Of a stretch of 64,000 nt of DNA, positions 16,899 through 27,079 are shown piece after piece. Both the position numbers and the translations under genes were made by a program. Source of the DNA: Candidatus Gastranaerophilales bacterium (lineage in GTDB: Bacteria > Cyanobacteriota > Vampirovibrionia > Gastranaerophilales > Gastranaerophilaceae); the NCBI GenBank assembly GCA_017560095.1, contig JAFYOU010000027.1, positions 176,718 through 240,717 on the forward strand, written 5' to 3'. Each line of letters begins with the position of its first letter. The first letter of the stretch is position 1. Below the pieces are notes generated by a model that worked only from the letters and a program-made list of their open reading frames with translations, was not told the origin of the DNA and made no database searches.

Positions 16899-19541
16899 TT
16901 ATTTGTTTTCTAAAACTGCTTGAGCTGCAGCTAATTTTGCTTGAGGAATTCTAAATGGAGAACAAGATACGTAATTCAAGCCAATTTTATGACAGAATTT
17001 AACTGAATCAGGATCACCACCATGTTCACCGCAAACACCACCAACTAAAGCAGGGTTTACTTTTTTACCTTTTTCCATAGACATTTCAAGCAATGCACCA
17101 ACACCTTTTGTATCTAGTGTTTCAAAAGGATTTGTTGCAAGAATTTTTTGCTCAACATATCTATTTAAGAATTTGCCTTCAGCATCATCTCTTGAATAAC
17201 CAAATGTCATTTGAGTTAAATCATTTGTACCGAATGAGAAGAATTCGGCGTGTTCAGCTATTTCATCAGCAGTAATAGCGGCACGAGGAATTTCAATCAT
17301 TGTACCAAATTTATACTCAACTTCTACACCTTTTTCAGCCATGACATCTTTAGCTACTCTAGTTAAGATTTCTTTAGCAACTTTTAATTCATTAACATGA
17401 CCAATTAAAGGAATCATAACCCAAGGTTGAACTTTATAACCTTCTTTTTTAAGGTCACAACAAGCTTCAAAAATTGCTCTAACTTGCATTTCGTTGATTT
17501 CAGGATATGTTAAACCTAAACGACAACCACGAAGACCCATCATTGGATTAGATTCAGAAAGACCTTCAACAATATGTAGCATTTCTTCTTTTTCTTTAGC
17601 ATCTTTACCTAATGCTTTTAGGGTTGCAACTTCAGCAATTAAGTCTTCTTTTGAAGGTAAGAATTCGTGAAGTGGTGGGTCTAATAAACGAACTGTTAAA
17701 GGTTTATCACCTAATTCTTTAAACATTGCATAAAAATCTTCATATTGCATTGGAAGAAGTTTAGCTAAAGCTTCTTTTCTAGCTTCTGCGGTTCCTGCAA
17801 TAATCATTTTTTGAACCCAAGGTAATCTAGCTGGATCCATAAACATATGTTCTGTACGACATAAGCCAACACCTTCTGCACCAAATTTTAATGAATTAAT
17901 AATATCTTTTGGAGTATCAGCGTTAGCTTCAACTTTCATTGTTCTAATTTCATCAACCCAAGAGAAGAATTTATTCCAGTTGTCGTCAATTTTAGCTTCA
18001 ACCATTTCAACAGCACCAGCCATAACAAGACCTTTTCCACCATCTAGAGAGATAATGTCATCTTTTTTATAAACTGTGCCATCTGCAGCAGTTAAAGTTT
18101 CATTAGCTAAATCAATTTTAATATCTTCACAACCAGATACGCATGGTTTACCCATACCTTTTGCAACAACTGCTGCGTGAGATGTAGCGCCACCTCTTAA
18201 AGTTAACACACCCTGAGCAACTGCCATACCGTGGATATCATCTGGGCAAGTTTCAACACGAACTAAGATAACTTTTTCGCCCGCTTCACCACGAGTTGCA
18301 GCTTCATCTGTATCAAATACGATTTTACCAACAGCAGCTCCAGGAGAAGCGTTTACACCTGATGAAATTTTCTTAGCTTCCATTAATGCTTTATCATCAA
18401 AACAAGGAAGTAGTATTTGATTTACTGTGTATGGATCAACATTTTGAATTGCTCTTTCTTTTGTGATAATACCTTCCTCACACATATCAACAGCAATTTT
18501 AACTGCAGCTGCAGCTGTTCTTTTGCCGTTTCTTGTTTGAAGAATATATAATTTACCTCTTTCAATTGTAAATTCCATATCTTGAACGTCTTTATAACCT
18601 AGTTCGAGTTTTTTAGCAATATCAACATATTGTTTGTATAATTCTGGCATTTCGGTTTCTAATGCTGCAATTGGTTTTGGAGTTCTAATACCAGCAACAA
18701 CATCTTCACCCTGAGCGTTTGTTAAATATTCACCATAGAATTTATTTTCACCAGTTGCGGGGTTTCTTGTAAATGAAACGCCAGTAGCACAATCATCGCC
18801 CATATTACCAAATACCATTGATTGAACGTTTACCGCTGTACCAAAGTTATGGTCGATTTTGTTCATGTTTCTGTATGCAACTGCACGAGGAATATTCCAA
18901 GATCTAAATACCGCTTCAATAGCTTCTTGAAGTTGAACATATGGATCTTGCGGAAATTCTTTACCAGTTACTTCTTTAATAACTTGTTTATAAACAGGAA
19001 TTAAAGATTTCAAACCTTCGGCAGAAATTTCTGTATCTTCTTTAACACCTTCACGTTCTTTAACTTTCTCTAATTCAGATTCAAAATATTTTTGTCTATC
19101 CATTTCCCAAGCAACTGAACCAAACATTGTTAAGAAACGTCTATATGAGTCATAGCAGAAACGAGGATTGTTTGTTAATTTAATCATTGCTTCAACTGTT
19201 TCATCATTTAAACCTAAGTTCAAGATTGTTTCCATCATACCAGGCATAGAAACTCTAGCACCTGATCTAACAGATACAAGTAATGGATTAACTGCATCGC
19301 CAAATTTCTGACCTTTTTGTTCTTCAACAACTTTTAGTGCAGCTTTAACTTCATCCATTAAGCCTTCTGGCATTTTATTGCCATTATTAATATAGTCCAT
19401 GCAAGTTTCTGTAGTGATTGTCAATCCTGGAGGAACTGGAAGACCTAAATTAGTCATTTCAGCAAGGTTTGCACCTTTACCACCAAGGAGATTTCTCATG
19501 TCTGCATTGCCTTCTTTGAAAAGCCATACGCGTTTTTGCAT
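16899..19541 (-). CDS. ppdK: Pyruvate, phosphate dikinase
   Basis: An 880-residue PPDK, which interconverts pyruvate, ATP and phosphate with PEP, AMP and PPi. The N-terminal nucleotide domain starts FKEGNADMRNLLGGKGANLAEM, the phosphohistidine is in LTLRGGATSHAAVVAKG (near 450), and the PEP/pyruvate barrel ends with GLNYVSCSPFRIPQAKLAAA. Full length with all three domains. A GGAGG ribosome site precedes the ATG. PPDK is typical of anaerobes with PPi-linked glycolysis or gluconeogenesis. It is a single-gene unit with its own terminator. Confidence 0.97.
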   Translation of the reverse strand: MQKRVWLFKEGNADMRNLLGGKGANLAEMTNLGLPVPPGLTITTETCMDYINNGNKMPEGLMDEVKAALKVVEEQKGQKFGDAVNPLLVSVRSGARVSMPGMMETILNLGLNDETVEAMIKLTNNPRFCYDSYRRFLTMFGSVAWEMDRQKYFESELEKVKEREGVKEDTEISAEGLKSLIPVYKQVIKEVTGKEFPQDPYVQLQEAIEAVFRSWNIPRAVAYRNMNKIDHNFGTAVNVQSMVFGNMGDDCATGVSFTRNPATGENKFYGEYLTNAQGEDVVAGIRTPKPIAALETEMPELYKQYVDIAKKLELGYKDVQDMEFTIERGKLYILQTRNGKRTAAAAVKIAVDMCEEGIITKERAIQNVDPYTVNQILLPCFDDKALMEAKKISSGVNASPGAAVGKIVFDTDEAATRGEAGEKVILVRVETCPDDIHGMAVAQGVLTLRGGATSHAAVVAKGMGKPCVSGCEDIKIDLANETLTAADGTVYKKDDIISLDGGKGLVMAGAVEMVEAKIDDNWNKFFSWVDEIRTMKVEANADTPKDIINSLKFGAEGVGLCRTEHMFMDPARLPWVQKMIIAGTAEARKEALAKLLPMQYEDFYAMFKELGDKPLTVRLLDPPLHEFLPSKEDLIAEVATLKALGKDAKEKEEMLHIVEGLSESNPMMGLRGCRLGLTYPEINEMQVRAIFEACCDLKKEGYKVQPWVMIPLIGHVNELKVAKEILTRVAKDVMAEKGVEVEYKFGTMIEIPRAAITADEIAEHAEFFSFGTNDLTQMTFGYSRDDAEGKFLNRYVEQKILATNPFETLDTKGVGALLEMSMEKGKKVNPALVGGVCGEHGGDPDSVKFCHKIGLNYVSCSPFRIPQAKLAAAQAVLENK

Positions 19542-19642
19542 TAAATACCTCCGATTTTCTATATACTTTTACTTATAACTTTTTAGTTTAAGTTTGAAAA
19601 AATCTTAACAAAAACATAACCTATTTACAAATTTAATTTAAT

Positions 19643-21076
19643 TTATTTAACAATTAGAGAGCATTTTTTATCAAATTTTGAAATATCATATTCAAAAACA
19701 AAACCTGAATATTCATTGACACAATATTTATGATTGTTTGATGAATACCACATAACATCTAAATTATTTTTCATAAATTCAGTATCATTTTTAAATTTAT
19801 AAAAAACAACATCACACTCATTATTATGAGAAAAACGAGTTATTCTTTTATCGTGTCCCGATTTTTGCCAATTAAAATATGAAATATAAGGTATTTGCTC
19901 AATCACAATCAAAGTCATTATTGCTATTGAAACCCAAACTTTTTTAAAACTTTTTAAATAAAATGCCAAAACTAAAGCATAAATCGGAATTAATGCAAAT
20001 ACATATCTACCTAAAGCCCTTATAGCTCCCATTGGAAAAAAATTATCATATAAAAAAGAATAAATATGCTTATTGCAAAAAGATAAAATTAAACTCAAAA
20101 CAAAAAAAGCAATTGGGGTTCTAAACTTATTTTTAAAAATGGCAACTATAATCAAAATAGTTGTAATTAAACCGACACCTAATAGTGCTTCAGGAAAATA
20201 AAAATAGGAATAATCAATTACAAGTGAATCAAAAAAACTTTGAGAAAATAATAAATGAAATACGCTTGAAGGCTCAGCTTTTGCAAATTTTGACCCTACT
20301 AAAAGATAGTGATAACAAAGTGGAATTAAAGAAAAAATTCCTGCTAACAATGTGATTGAATTAAATTTATCAAAATTTTTAAACCAACCAATTAGTTTTT
20401 CCCTAGTATTTTTGTTTAACAAACAAGCAACCAAAAAAATTGGCAAACAAAAGGACATATACCAGCCAAAATAAAAAGCAGTATAAAGCTGAAGAATAAA
20501 AAACGCGACTCCGCCTATAAATAATAATCTATTTTTTAACTTAGAATTCTCATTAAGTATTAACGAAAAACACAGCACAGATAAAATTGAATAAAATTGC
20601 CAAAATAATTGCAAATGAATTGTTTGCGCATGTCGTACAAGACAAAAAGTAAAAAAATATGCAGCAAAGGAAGAATATAAACAATTCAATTTAAACCTTT
20701 TAGCTAAAAAATAAAAAGAAACAAAATTTAATATCAAAACTACAACGTAAAACAATTGAAAAGCGGTTTGAGGATTCTTAATAAAAAATCTAATAGGAGA
20801 ATAAATAATCATTGCTCCAAGCATAATATCTGAATATGCAAGGGTATTTTTATGAGGGTAAAAAACAGGCAAATCCCAAAAGTTTTTATGAATTTCAACA
20901 TTATTAAGCCAAAGATAACCATGCTCTAGAACATAATTTATAAACCTTGCATCAGAATAATCACCAGGCATTTTATCTAAATTTAAAAACATTGGATAAC
21001 AAAAAATACTTATTCCAATCATTAAAAAAACAATTGGAATAAGCATTTCAAAAAAAATATTTTTATTTTTATTCAT
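19643..21076 (-). CDS. Polytopic membrane protein, GT-C glycosyltransferase-like
   Basis: The 477-residue protein has about 11-12 hydrophobic helices and a hydrophilic C-terminal 70 residues. The first outside loop carries GDYSDARFINY, an acidic pair placed as in GT-C sugar transferases that use lipid-linked donors, and a large loop with HKNFWDLPVFYPHKNTLAYSD follows, as in that fold. No closer family can be named. It overlaps the end of dapA by 8 nt, so it is at the tail of the dapB-asd-dapA unit; the coupling looks transcriptional rather than functional. Confidence 0.6.
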   Translation of the reverse strand: MNKNKNIFFEMLIPIVFLMIGISIFCYPMFLNLDKMPGDYSDARFINYVLEHGYLWLNNVEIHKNFWDLPVFYPHKNTLAYSDIMLGAMIIYSPIRFFIKNPQTAFQLFYVVVLILNFVSFYFLAKRFKLNCLYSSFAAYFFTFCLVRHAQTIHLQLFWQFYSILSVLCFSLILNENSKLKNRLLFIGGVAFFILQLYTAFYFGWYMSFCLPIFLVACLLNKNTREKLIGWFKNFDKFNSITLLAGIFSLIPLCYHYLLVGSKFAKAEPSSVFHLLFSQSFFDSLVIDYSYFYFPEALLGVGLITTILIIVAIFKNKFRTPIAFFVLSLILSFCNKHIYSFLYDNFFPMGAIRALGRYVFALIPIYALVLAFYLKSFKKVWVSIAIMTLIVIEQIPYISYFNWQKSGHDKRITRFSHNNECDVVFYKFKNDTEFMKNNLDVMWYSSNNHKYCVNEYSGFVFEYDISKFDKKCSLIVK

Positions 21077-21971
21077 TAATATTTTCTTTTACTCGACATA
21101 AACACTCAAGTAACTCAAGTCTATCTTTTTCATCTAACTCAACTAAAGGACGACGAACATAGTTCCTTACCACATCTAATTTAGATAGTAATGCTTTAAT
21201 TGGAGTTGGATTTGGAGCCATAAATATCTTTTTAAATAATGGATATAGAGCCTTATGCATATTTGACGCTGCGGTTATTTGACCTGATTTAAAATTAGCA
21301 ATCATTGATTTAATTTCAGAACCAACTACATGAGATGCAACAGAAACAACCCCATGAGCACCAATTGACATCATCGGCAAAGTCAAACTATCATCCCCAG
21401 AATAAATTGCAAAATCATCAGGGCACAACATTTTTATTTCAGAAATTAGATCCAAGTTTCCATTTGATTGTTTAACAGCAACAATATTTGAATATTCTTT
21501 TGCTAAAAAAGCTATTGTTGATGGTTGCATATCAATTCCAGTCCTTCCTGGAATATTATATAAAACAACAGGAATATCAACACTTTTCGCAATTGCTCCA
21601 AAATGCTCAATTAAACCTTGTTGAGAGGGTTTATTATAATAAGGAACAACCGATAAAATTGCATCCGCGCCAAGTTCTTGTGCTTTCTTGGAAGAACGTA
21701 TTGCTGTATCAGTTGAATTAGAACCAGCACCCATTATCACCTTGCAATCTCCATTTACTGTTGCTTTTACGCAATGAAGAATTTCATATTCTTCTTCATG
21801 GGTTAAGGTTGGAGATTCGCCAGTAGTGCCTGCAACTACAATTGCATCGGTTTTTTGTTCAATTAAATGTCTTGAGATTTTTTCAACTGATTCATAATCA
21901 ATTGCTCTTTGTTCATCCATAGGTGTTACCATTGCGGTAATAACTTCACCTGCATCATATCTTAATGTCAT
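21069..21971 (-). CDS. dapA: 4-hydroxy-tetrahydrodipicolinate synthase
   Basis: DapA condenses pyruvate with aspartate semialdehyde in lysine and meso-diaminopimelate synthesis. The 300-residue TIM barrel has VAGTTGESPTL (near 45), VVPYYNKPSQQG with the catalytic Tyr (near 135) and the Schiff-base lysine in VAVKQSNGN (near 165). An AAGGAG site precedes the ATG. It follows asd after a repeat-filled spacer of about 180 nt. Confidence 0.96.
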   Translation of the reverse strand: MTLRYDAGEVITAMVTPMDEQRAIDYESVEKISRHLIEQKTDAIVVAGTTGESPTLTHEEEYEILHCVKATVNGDCKVIMGAGSNSTDTAIRSSKKAQELGADAILSVVPYYNKPSQQGLIEHFGAIAKSVDIPVVLYNIPGRTGIDMQPSTIAFLAKEYSNIVAVKQSNGNLDLISEIKMLCPDDFAIYSGDDSLTLPMMSIGAHGVVSVASHVVGSEIKSMIANFKSGQITAASNMHKALYPLFKKIFMAPNPTPIKALLSKLDVVRNYVRRPLVELDEKDRLELLECLCRVKENINE

Positions 21972-22000
21972 ATAAAATTCTCCTTAAATTATCTTTTCTT

Positions 22001-22053
22001 AGTGCTATCGTCAACCCTCAACGGGTCGCCGATTTGCACCGGCTTACGCTTTT
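22001..22053. repeat. 53-bp direct repeat, copy 1
   Basis: A 53-bp unit beginning AGTGCTATCGTCAACCCTCA is repeated without change 96 bp further on. It is GC-richer than the surroundings and contains a GCCG...CGGC pairing. It lies between asd and dapA. The sequence between the two copies holds GTTTCTTTTAGAAAC, a small hairpin, plus the blocks TTGCTCCTGT and TCTTACGTCGCC that it shares with 10206-10282. Confidence 0.9.
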
Positions 22054-22096
22054 GCTCCTGTTGAGTTTCTTTTAGAAACTCTTACGTCGCCTTCGT

Positions 22097-22149
22097 AGTG
22101 CTATCGTCAACCCTCAACGGGTCGCCGATTTGCACCGGCTTACGCTTTT
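22097..22149. repeat. 53-bp direct repeat, copy 2 (overlaps the asd stop)
   Basis: This copy is identical to the one at 22001-22053. Its last bases form part of the asd stop codon, so the repeat begins exactly at the end of the gene. This position suits a transcribed 3' element that processes or shields the asd-dapA mRNA. Confidence 0.9.
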
Positions 22150-23170
22150 AATAAAGTTCCATTGAAATAACTTTTTCAGCTATTCTCACAGTATTTAGCG
22201 CTGCGCCAATTCTTAAATTATCTGCTACGCAGAAAAATTCCAAACCATTATCAAACGCAATTGAATTTCTTATTCTTCCAACATAAACTGGATTTTTTCC
22301 TGCAGCATCTTTTGGAGTTGGATATACAAAATTGTCGATATCGTCAATAACTTCAACACCTTCAGTAACTTTTAATAATTCACGCGCTTCAGAAGCATTG
22401 ATTGGATTTTCAAATTCAACTGAAACTGATTCAGAATGCCCAATATAAACAGGAACTCTAACTGCAGTACAAGAAATTTTTATGTCATCTGAAAAATGAA
22501 GAATCTTTCTTGTTTCGTTTGTAACTTTCATCTCTTCTTTTGTGTAACCATTTTCACAGAAAGAATCTATTTGCGGAATTACATTAAAAGCTATTTCATA
22601 TTTAAAAGCAGATGGCTCGTATGGCATACCAACAAGATTTGTTTTAGTACAATCAGTTAATTCATTGATTGCCTTTAAGCCTGCACCAGAAACAGCTTGA
22701 TAAGTTGAAACAACCATTCTTTTAACTTTGTATTTACTATCTAAAGCCTTTAAAGGAAGCATTAATTGAGAAGTTGAACAATTAGGGTTTGCAATAATTC
22801 CTTTATGCAATCTTAAATCTTCATCATTAACACCTGCAATAACTAATGGAACATCTTTATCCATTCTAAATGCTGATGAATTATCAATAAATACACAACC
22901 CTTTGAAGCTGCAATTGGAGCAAATTTTTTACTTGTTTCACCGCCCGCTGAAGCCAAACAAATATTTATATCTTCAAAAACATCGGGTGTTGCTTCAATT
23001 ACAGTATGTTTTTCACCTTTAAACTCAATAGTTGAACCTGCCGAGCGAGCAGAAGCCAAAAATTTAATTGATTTGTATTGCACATTATTTTCTTGTAAGA
23101 TATTTAAAATTTCGCGGCCAACTACACCTGTTGCGCCCAAAACTGCAATATTTGGTAATTCTTTAGTCAT
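22148..23170 (-). CDS. asd: Aspartate-semialdehyde dehydrogenase
   Basis: Asd reduces aspartyl phosphate to the semialdehyde, the branch point for lysine, threonine and methionine. The 340-residue protein has the NADP loop VLGATGVVGREIL near the start, the catalytic cysteine in NPNCSTSQ (near 130) and the substrate His region IGHSESVSVEF (near 245). Its ATG overlaps the dapB stop by one base, so dapB and asd are translationally linked. Confidence 0.96.
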   Translation of the reverse strand: MTKELPNIAVLGATGVVGREILNILQENNVQYKSIKFLASARSAGSTIEFKGEKHTVIEATPDVFEDINICLASAGGETSKKFAPIAASKGCVFIDNSSAFRMDKDVPLVIAGVNDEDLRLHKGIIANPNCSTSQLMLPLKALDSKYKVKRMVVSTYQAVSGAGLKAINELTDCTKTNLVGMPYEPSAFKYEIAFNVIPQIDSFCENGYTKEEMKVTNETRKILHFSDDIKISCTAVRVPVYIGHSESVSVEFENPINASEARELLKVTEGVEVIDDIDNFVYPTPKDAAGKNPVYVGRIRNSIAFDNGLEFFCVADNLRIGAALNTVRIAEKVISMELY

Positions 23171-23955
23171 TATATTATATTCTCCAATCCATAAATAAAT
23201 TTGTTGTTACTAAATATATGTTTAACTGCTAATGCCACGCCAGACATATAGCATTCGCGATTAATTGTATCATGATGAATTTTTAAAACTTGCCCATCTG
23301 CTCCCAAGATTACTTGTTGTGAAGCAACAAAACCTGGCATTCTAACGGCGTGAATTTGAATATTTCCTTTTCCGTTTTCGTTGTAATTTCCACCGCGAGC
23401 ACCTTGAATAGTTTCAACTTCTTCGCAATTTCCAAGTTTGAAATTGTCATTATTTTTTATCATCATTTGCGCTGTTTTAATTGATGTGCCTGATGGTGCA
23501 TCTTTCTTTTGATTATGATGATATTCAATAATTTCAGCATTATTAAAATACTTTGAAGCACGTGCAGCAAACTCCATCATCAAAATTGCACCTATTGAGA
23601 AATTTGGAGCAATAATCACACCAACACCAGCTTCATTCGATAATTTTTCAATGTTTGCAACTTGATCTTTCGTTAAACCAGTTGTTCCTATAACAGATTT
23701 AATCCCAAATTTTATATAAGTCTTGATATTTTCATAAATCACGCTTGGTTGCGTAAAATCAACAACCACGTCAGGCTTTCGCTTGACTAAAGATTCTTCT
23801 AAATTTTCTTCAATAACTACTGTTTCTGTTAGTTTTTTGCCTGCGCCAAATTTGTCTACGGCGCATACCAATTCAAAATCTTTGTCGTTAATGGCTAGAT
23901 TTACAACTTGTGAACCCATTTTGCCATTTGCACCAACTACGCCTAATTTAATCAA
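23170..23955 (-). CDS. dapB: 4-hydroxy-tetrahydrodipicolinate reductase
   Basis: DapB reduces the DapA product in the lysine/DAP pathway. The 261-residue protein starts with the dinucleotide loop VVGANGKMGSQV, has IGTTGLTKDQ (near 95) and the diagnostic EYHHNQKKDAPSGTS (near 145) with the catalytic His and Lys. GGAGG precedes the ATG. It is the first gene of the dapB-asd-dapA run. Confidence 0.96.
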   Translation of the reverse strand: MIKLGVVGANGKMGSQVVNLAINDKDFELVCAVDKFGAGKKLTETVVIEENLEESLVKRKPDVVVDFTQPSVIYENIKTYIKFGIKSVIGTTGLTKDQVANIEKLSNEAGVGVIIAPNFSIGAILMMEFAARASKYFNNAEIIEYHHNQKKDAPSGTSIKTAQMMIKNNDNFKLGNCEEVETIQGARGGNYNENGKGNIQIHAVRMPGFVASQQVILGADGQVLKIHHDTINRECYMSGVALAVKHIFSNNKFIYGLENII

Positions 23956-24118
23956 AATACCTCCTTTACTATGTCAGAAAAGTATATCACAGATTGAAAA
24001 AAAAATTCAATAATTTTGCTATCAAAAAATATTTTCATACCACTTGTATTATTAGATTTTGGTTGTAAAATCTAATTCAAGTGTTGTTAGTTTAATAGTT
24101 TGTTGAAAGGATAAAGAG

Positions 24119-26140
24119 ATGATTCAAGGTATTCGCATTACCAAATTACATGCTCAAAAATTAAGCATGTCAAAACACGTTGCTCCTATAAATGTAGCGC
24201 ACAACACAATTACTAATTTTGAAAGAAACTCAATTGCTGCAAGTGATGCAATTAAAACCCACAATTTTAATCTTGCCAGAACAATAAGTTTTGGTGCTTC
24301 ATTGGGTAAAGCCATTGAAAACCATACAAAACCAATGATAACATGCGGAAATGAAGGCGTTGGTGAAGTTATTGATATTACAGGTCTATTATTCGATACA
24401 CAAAATGATAGAATGAATCCCGGAGACAGCGCAAAATCAAACACTATGATAGGTTCAAGATATGTAAGAAATAGTGCGACTGCAATTGGTGCAACTATAT
24501 TCCCTGGAACACAAAACACTAAATTTACAATGGTTGTTCGTGGTGATGATGCCAAAGAATATAATCAACGCTCAGAGCACCCAGTGCAAAAAATAGCAAT
24601 TACTACAACGCCCATAAATAAAAAAGGACAAGGAACAAAAGAACAAGTTCGTGTTCTTAATACAAAAGGCAATAAAGGCGATAATTTTGTTGTAACCATA
24701 CAAGATGATAACAGAAACATCTTAATGACAAATGCAGGAAGTATAACAAAAAAAGAACAAGCGGAAGGTTTACTAAGCGCAGAAGCCGAACAGGCTAAAA
24801 ATATTTTTAAACCATTCAATGTTACTATGGATCCAATTCAACCAAATGTACCAATGCCTTCAATAGGCAAAGGTACCGAAATTGTAATCGGTATGGAAAA
24901 TGGAAGATTTGTAAACGAAATTAAAGCTTCAATTCGCGAATTTGTTGAAAAAATTGAAAATGAAGAAATAATTCTTCCGCAATTCATAGCAGCAGAAAAT
25001 GCAAGTGATATCCAACTTGTTATGCTTGCAGGCGGGTTTGGATCACGTGCAGAATATGCAAATGCAATTTCTGAAAAAATCGTTGACGGTACACAAAATG
25101 GTGCAATTTCGACAAAAGGCGTATTTAGAACAGCTACTGGTTTAACACCAATGGAAACAACATTTGTAACTTTACACAAAGCTGGACTACTTGACTGTTC
25201 AAAAGGTAAAATTGGCATAGGTAAAAACATTCATTTTTATTTAAATCAAGGTCAAAACAGAGGCAATGGCGAATTTAGTGCTGATCTATATCAAACAATG
25301 GCTCGCCCTGGAAGAAAAGCGGCCTTAATTTTACCAAACGACTCAATGTCAAGAATGACTAACGCTGTAATCGAAGCAAATAGATTAATTAACAGTGGAG
25401 ATGCCGCTATTGCAATGATAGCCAAAAAAGTTAAAGCTCAAGATTGCATTAAAACATTCGGCATTATCAAATATGATCCACAAACAAAACAAATTCTAGG
25501 CTTTGCAGAAAAGCCTTCAGAAGAAGATTTATATGGCAAATATGCTGATTACATCGATGAAGATGGTATGTGTGTAACAAATACATTCCAATTTGCTGTA
25601 TCAGATCAAGCATTTCAAGTATTAGATAAACTTGAAGACTTATTTATTCCAAAAATTGACCCAAAAACAGGAAAAACAAAAGAAACAAGGGATTGGTCAA
25701 GCCAATATGTGCCAATTATCAAAACTCTTACTGAGGAAACTAACACAGAAGTGATTAGACAACAACTTGCAATATCCCTTAATAATAAGCCAGAAGCAAT
25801 TTCCGATGAAATAATTGCCGAATGCAAAACATTATTAGGTAATCAAAAATTATATACAATTCCAACATCAGAACCTTGGGCAGATTGCGGAACATTAAAT
25901 GCGTTGTATGACACAACAATGAAAATCGTTAGTGGCGATTTTCCTCTGGAGGGCTTTGAAAGAGCACGAGCTTTTTCTTGCGTTAATACTCAAACTGGTT
26001 TAATTGCCTCTAGTCCCGAACAAAAAGAAGAAATTGAAAGTAAATATCAAATCAAAGGGCAAGTAATAGCTGCAAGACTAGCCCCAAAAATCACCGATAC
26101 AAAAGTTGCTGACATCCCTGTGGTTGTCCATAGAGATTAA
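24119..26140 (+). CDS. NTP-transferase-domain protein with SFG-tagged N-terminal extension
   Basis: A 673-residue protein. The sugar-1-phosphate nucleotidyltransferase fold begins near residue 300 with LVMLAGGFGSRAEYANA, followed by GLTPMETT, the LPNDSMSRM segment (counterpart of the LxGD motif) and IIKYDPQTKQILGFAEKP, as in ADP-glucose or mannose-1-phosphate enzymes. The first 60 residues are rich in N, H, T and K and end RTISFGAS, the SFxG box shared by several proteins here. Residues 70-300 are an extra region I do not recognise. AAAGG lies just ahead of the ATG, and a terminator follows. The sugar substrate is unknown. Confidence 0.72.
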   Translation: MIQGIRITKLHAQKLSMSKHVAPINVAHNTITNFERNSIAASDAIKTHNFNLARTISFGASLGKAIENHTKPMITCGNEGVGEVIDITGLLFDTQNDRMNPGDSAKSNTMIGSRYVRNSATAIGATIFPGTQNTKFTMVVRGDDAKEYNQRSEHPVQKIAITTTPINKKGQGTKEQVRVLNTKGNKGDNFVVTIQDDNRNILMTNAGSITKKEQAEGLLSAEAEQAKNIFKPFNVTMDPIQPNVPMPSIGKGTEIVIGMENGRFVNEIKASIREFVEKIENEEIILPQFIAAENASDIQLVMLAGGFGSRAEYANAISEKIVDGTQNGAISTKGVFRTATGLTPMETTFVTLHKAGLLDCSKGKIGIGKNIHFYLNQGQNRGNGEFSADLYQTMARPGRKAALILPNDSMSRMTNAVIEANRLINSGDAAIAMIAKKVKAQDCIKTFGIIKYDPQTKQILGFAEKPSEEDLYGKYADYIDEDGMCVTNTFQFAVSDQAFQVLDKLEDLFIPKIDPKTGKTKETRDWSSQYVPIIKTLTEETNTEVIRQQLAISLNNKPEAISDEIIAECKTLLGNQKLYTIPTSEPWADCGTLNALYDTTMKIVSGDFPLEGFERARAFSCVNTQTGLIASSPEQKEEIESKYQIKGQVIAARLAPKITDTKVADIPVVVHRD

Positions 26141-26150
26141 TCAATAAAAC

Positions 26151-26181
26151 AAAAGACCCTTCCTTGCGAAGGGTCTTTTTT
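26151..26181 (+). terminator. Rho-independent terminator after the NTP-transferase gene
   Basis: A 12-bp stem (AAAAGACCCTTC / GAAGGGTCTTTT) with a 5-nt loop and a T run. It lies between converging genes and may serve both. Confidence 0.92.
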
Positions 26182-26194
26182 ATGTTTAATAGTT

Positions 26195-26968
26195 TTAAAT
26201 AAACAGCATTTCTCTTTGATTTCTAATAATTTCTTTGTTGAAAGAATTTCTATAAGAAATAGTTCCAACCATTTCTGAAATTGCTGATTTTATGGCAACT
26301 TCGGTTTCTAATTTACATACAAACGAATCAACATTTACAGCATTTGCTCCATTTTCAAATGCAAATTTTAAAGCAGCTTTGTTAATTGCACTTGTAGCCA
26401 TAATCGGCAAAACAGTATGTTTTTGTAGTTCAGATAAGCCTTTAATAGAAAATTCTGCACTTTCAACAATAACATTATGATTAGAAGGAGATTTTTTATA
26501 GCCTTCGCAGACCAACAAATCTACACCAATAATTTCTAACTTTTTAATTAAATCACATTGTTCTTCAAATGTTAAAGAGGCAGGAATCGTAACACAAGTA
26601 TAGACATTGTATTCATTTATAATACCTAATGTTTCAAGAATAACATCATAAATTTCAACAGCACTGTACCTTTTTCCGGCTTTATAAACATCAAAATAAG
26701 GGCCAATTTGAATTGCATCAACTCCAAGTTTAACTGCATTCAAAATTTCAAAAGGATGAATTGAAGAAGCAAAAAGTGGAAGTTTTGTATTTTTTCTTGC
26801 TATATTATAAGCTTCTTTATTAATTGGAATTTCAACCGCACTAGCTTTTGAAGCTTGTGCTGAACGACAAATTTGCGCAACTTTATTTAAATCGTAATTA
26901 CCTGAAGCAGCAGAAATTTTAATTGCTCTTTTTTCCCTCAAGTGTTTTTTGAAAATTTCAATTCCCAT
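26195..26968 (-). CDS. ycf23: Ycf23 / DUF561 TIM-barrel protein
   Basis: The 257-residue protein matches the layout of the Ycf23 family: FKKHLREKRAIKISAASGNYDL at the start, IQIGPYFDVYKAGKRYSAVEIYDV in the middle, VCEGYKKSPS and a phosphate-type end GANAVNVDSFV. Function is not established; the fold suggests a phosphate-binding barrel enzyme. The family is known mainly from cyanobacteria and algal plastids, which makes it a useful lineage clue. AAAAGGAAC precedes the ATG. It ends facing the NTP-transferase gene across a shared terminator. Confidence 0.82.
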   Translation of the reverse strand: MGIEIFKKHLREKRAIKISAASGNYDLNKVAQICRSAQASKASAVEIPINKEAYNIARKNTKLPLFASSIHPFEILNAVKLGVDAIQIGPYFDVYKAGKRYSAVEIYDVILETLGIINEYNVYTCVTIPASLTFEEQCDLIKKLEIIGVDLLVCEGYKKSPSNHNVIVESAEFSIKGLSELQKHTVLPIMATSAINKAALKFAFENGANAVNVDSFVCKLETEVAIKSAISEMVGTISYRNSFNKEIIRNQREMLFI

Positions 26969-27079
26969 TAATTTGTTCCTTTTTTACACTCTAGTTGAAT
27001 TTTAACATACCTAAATATTATGTGCAATGAAACTAAATTTTTCACATGGTAACATCTTATTCACAATCAAAGGTATGTT

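Noticed and set aside
22001-22149. Lysine riboswitch between asd and dapA
   Set aside because: The spacer is made of two direct 53-bp repeats found partly elsewhere in the window and does not show the lysine aptamer core.
24154-25827. Four minus-strand frames opposite the nucleotidyltransferase gene
   Set aside because: Antisense shadows with serine/phenylalanine-rich composition and no start signals.
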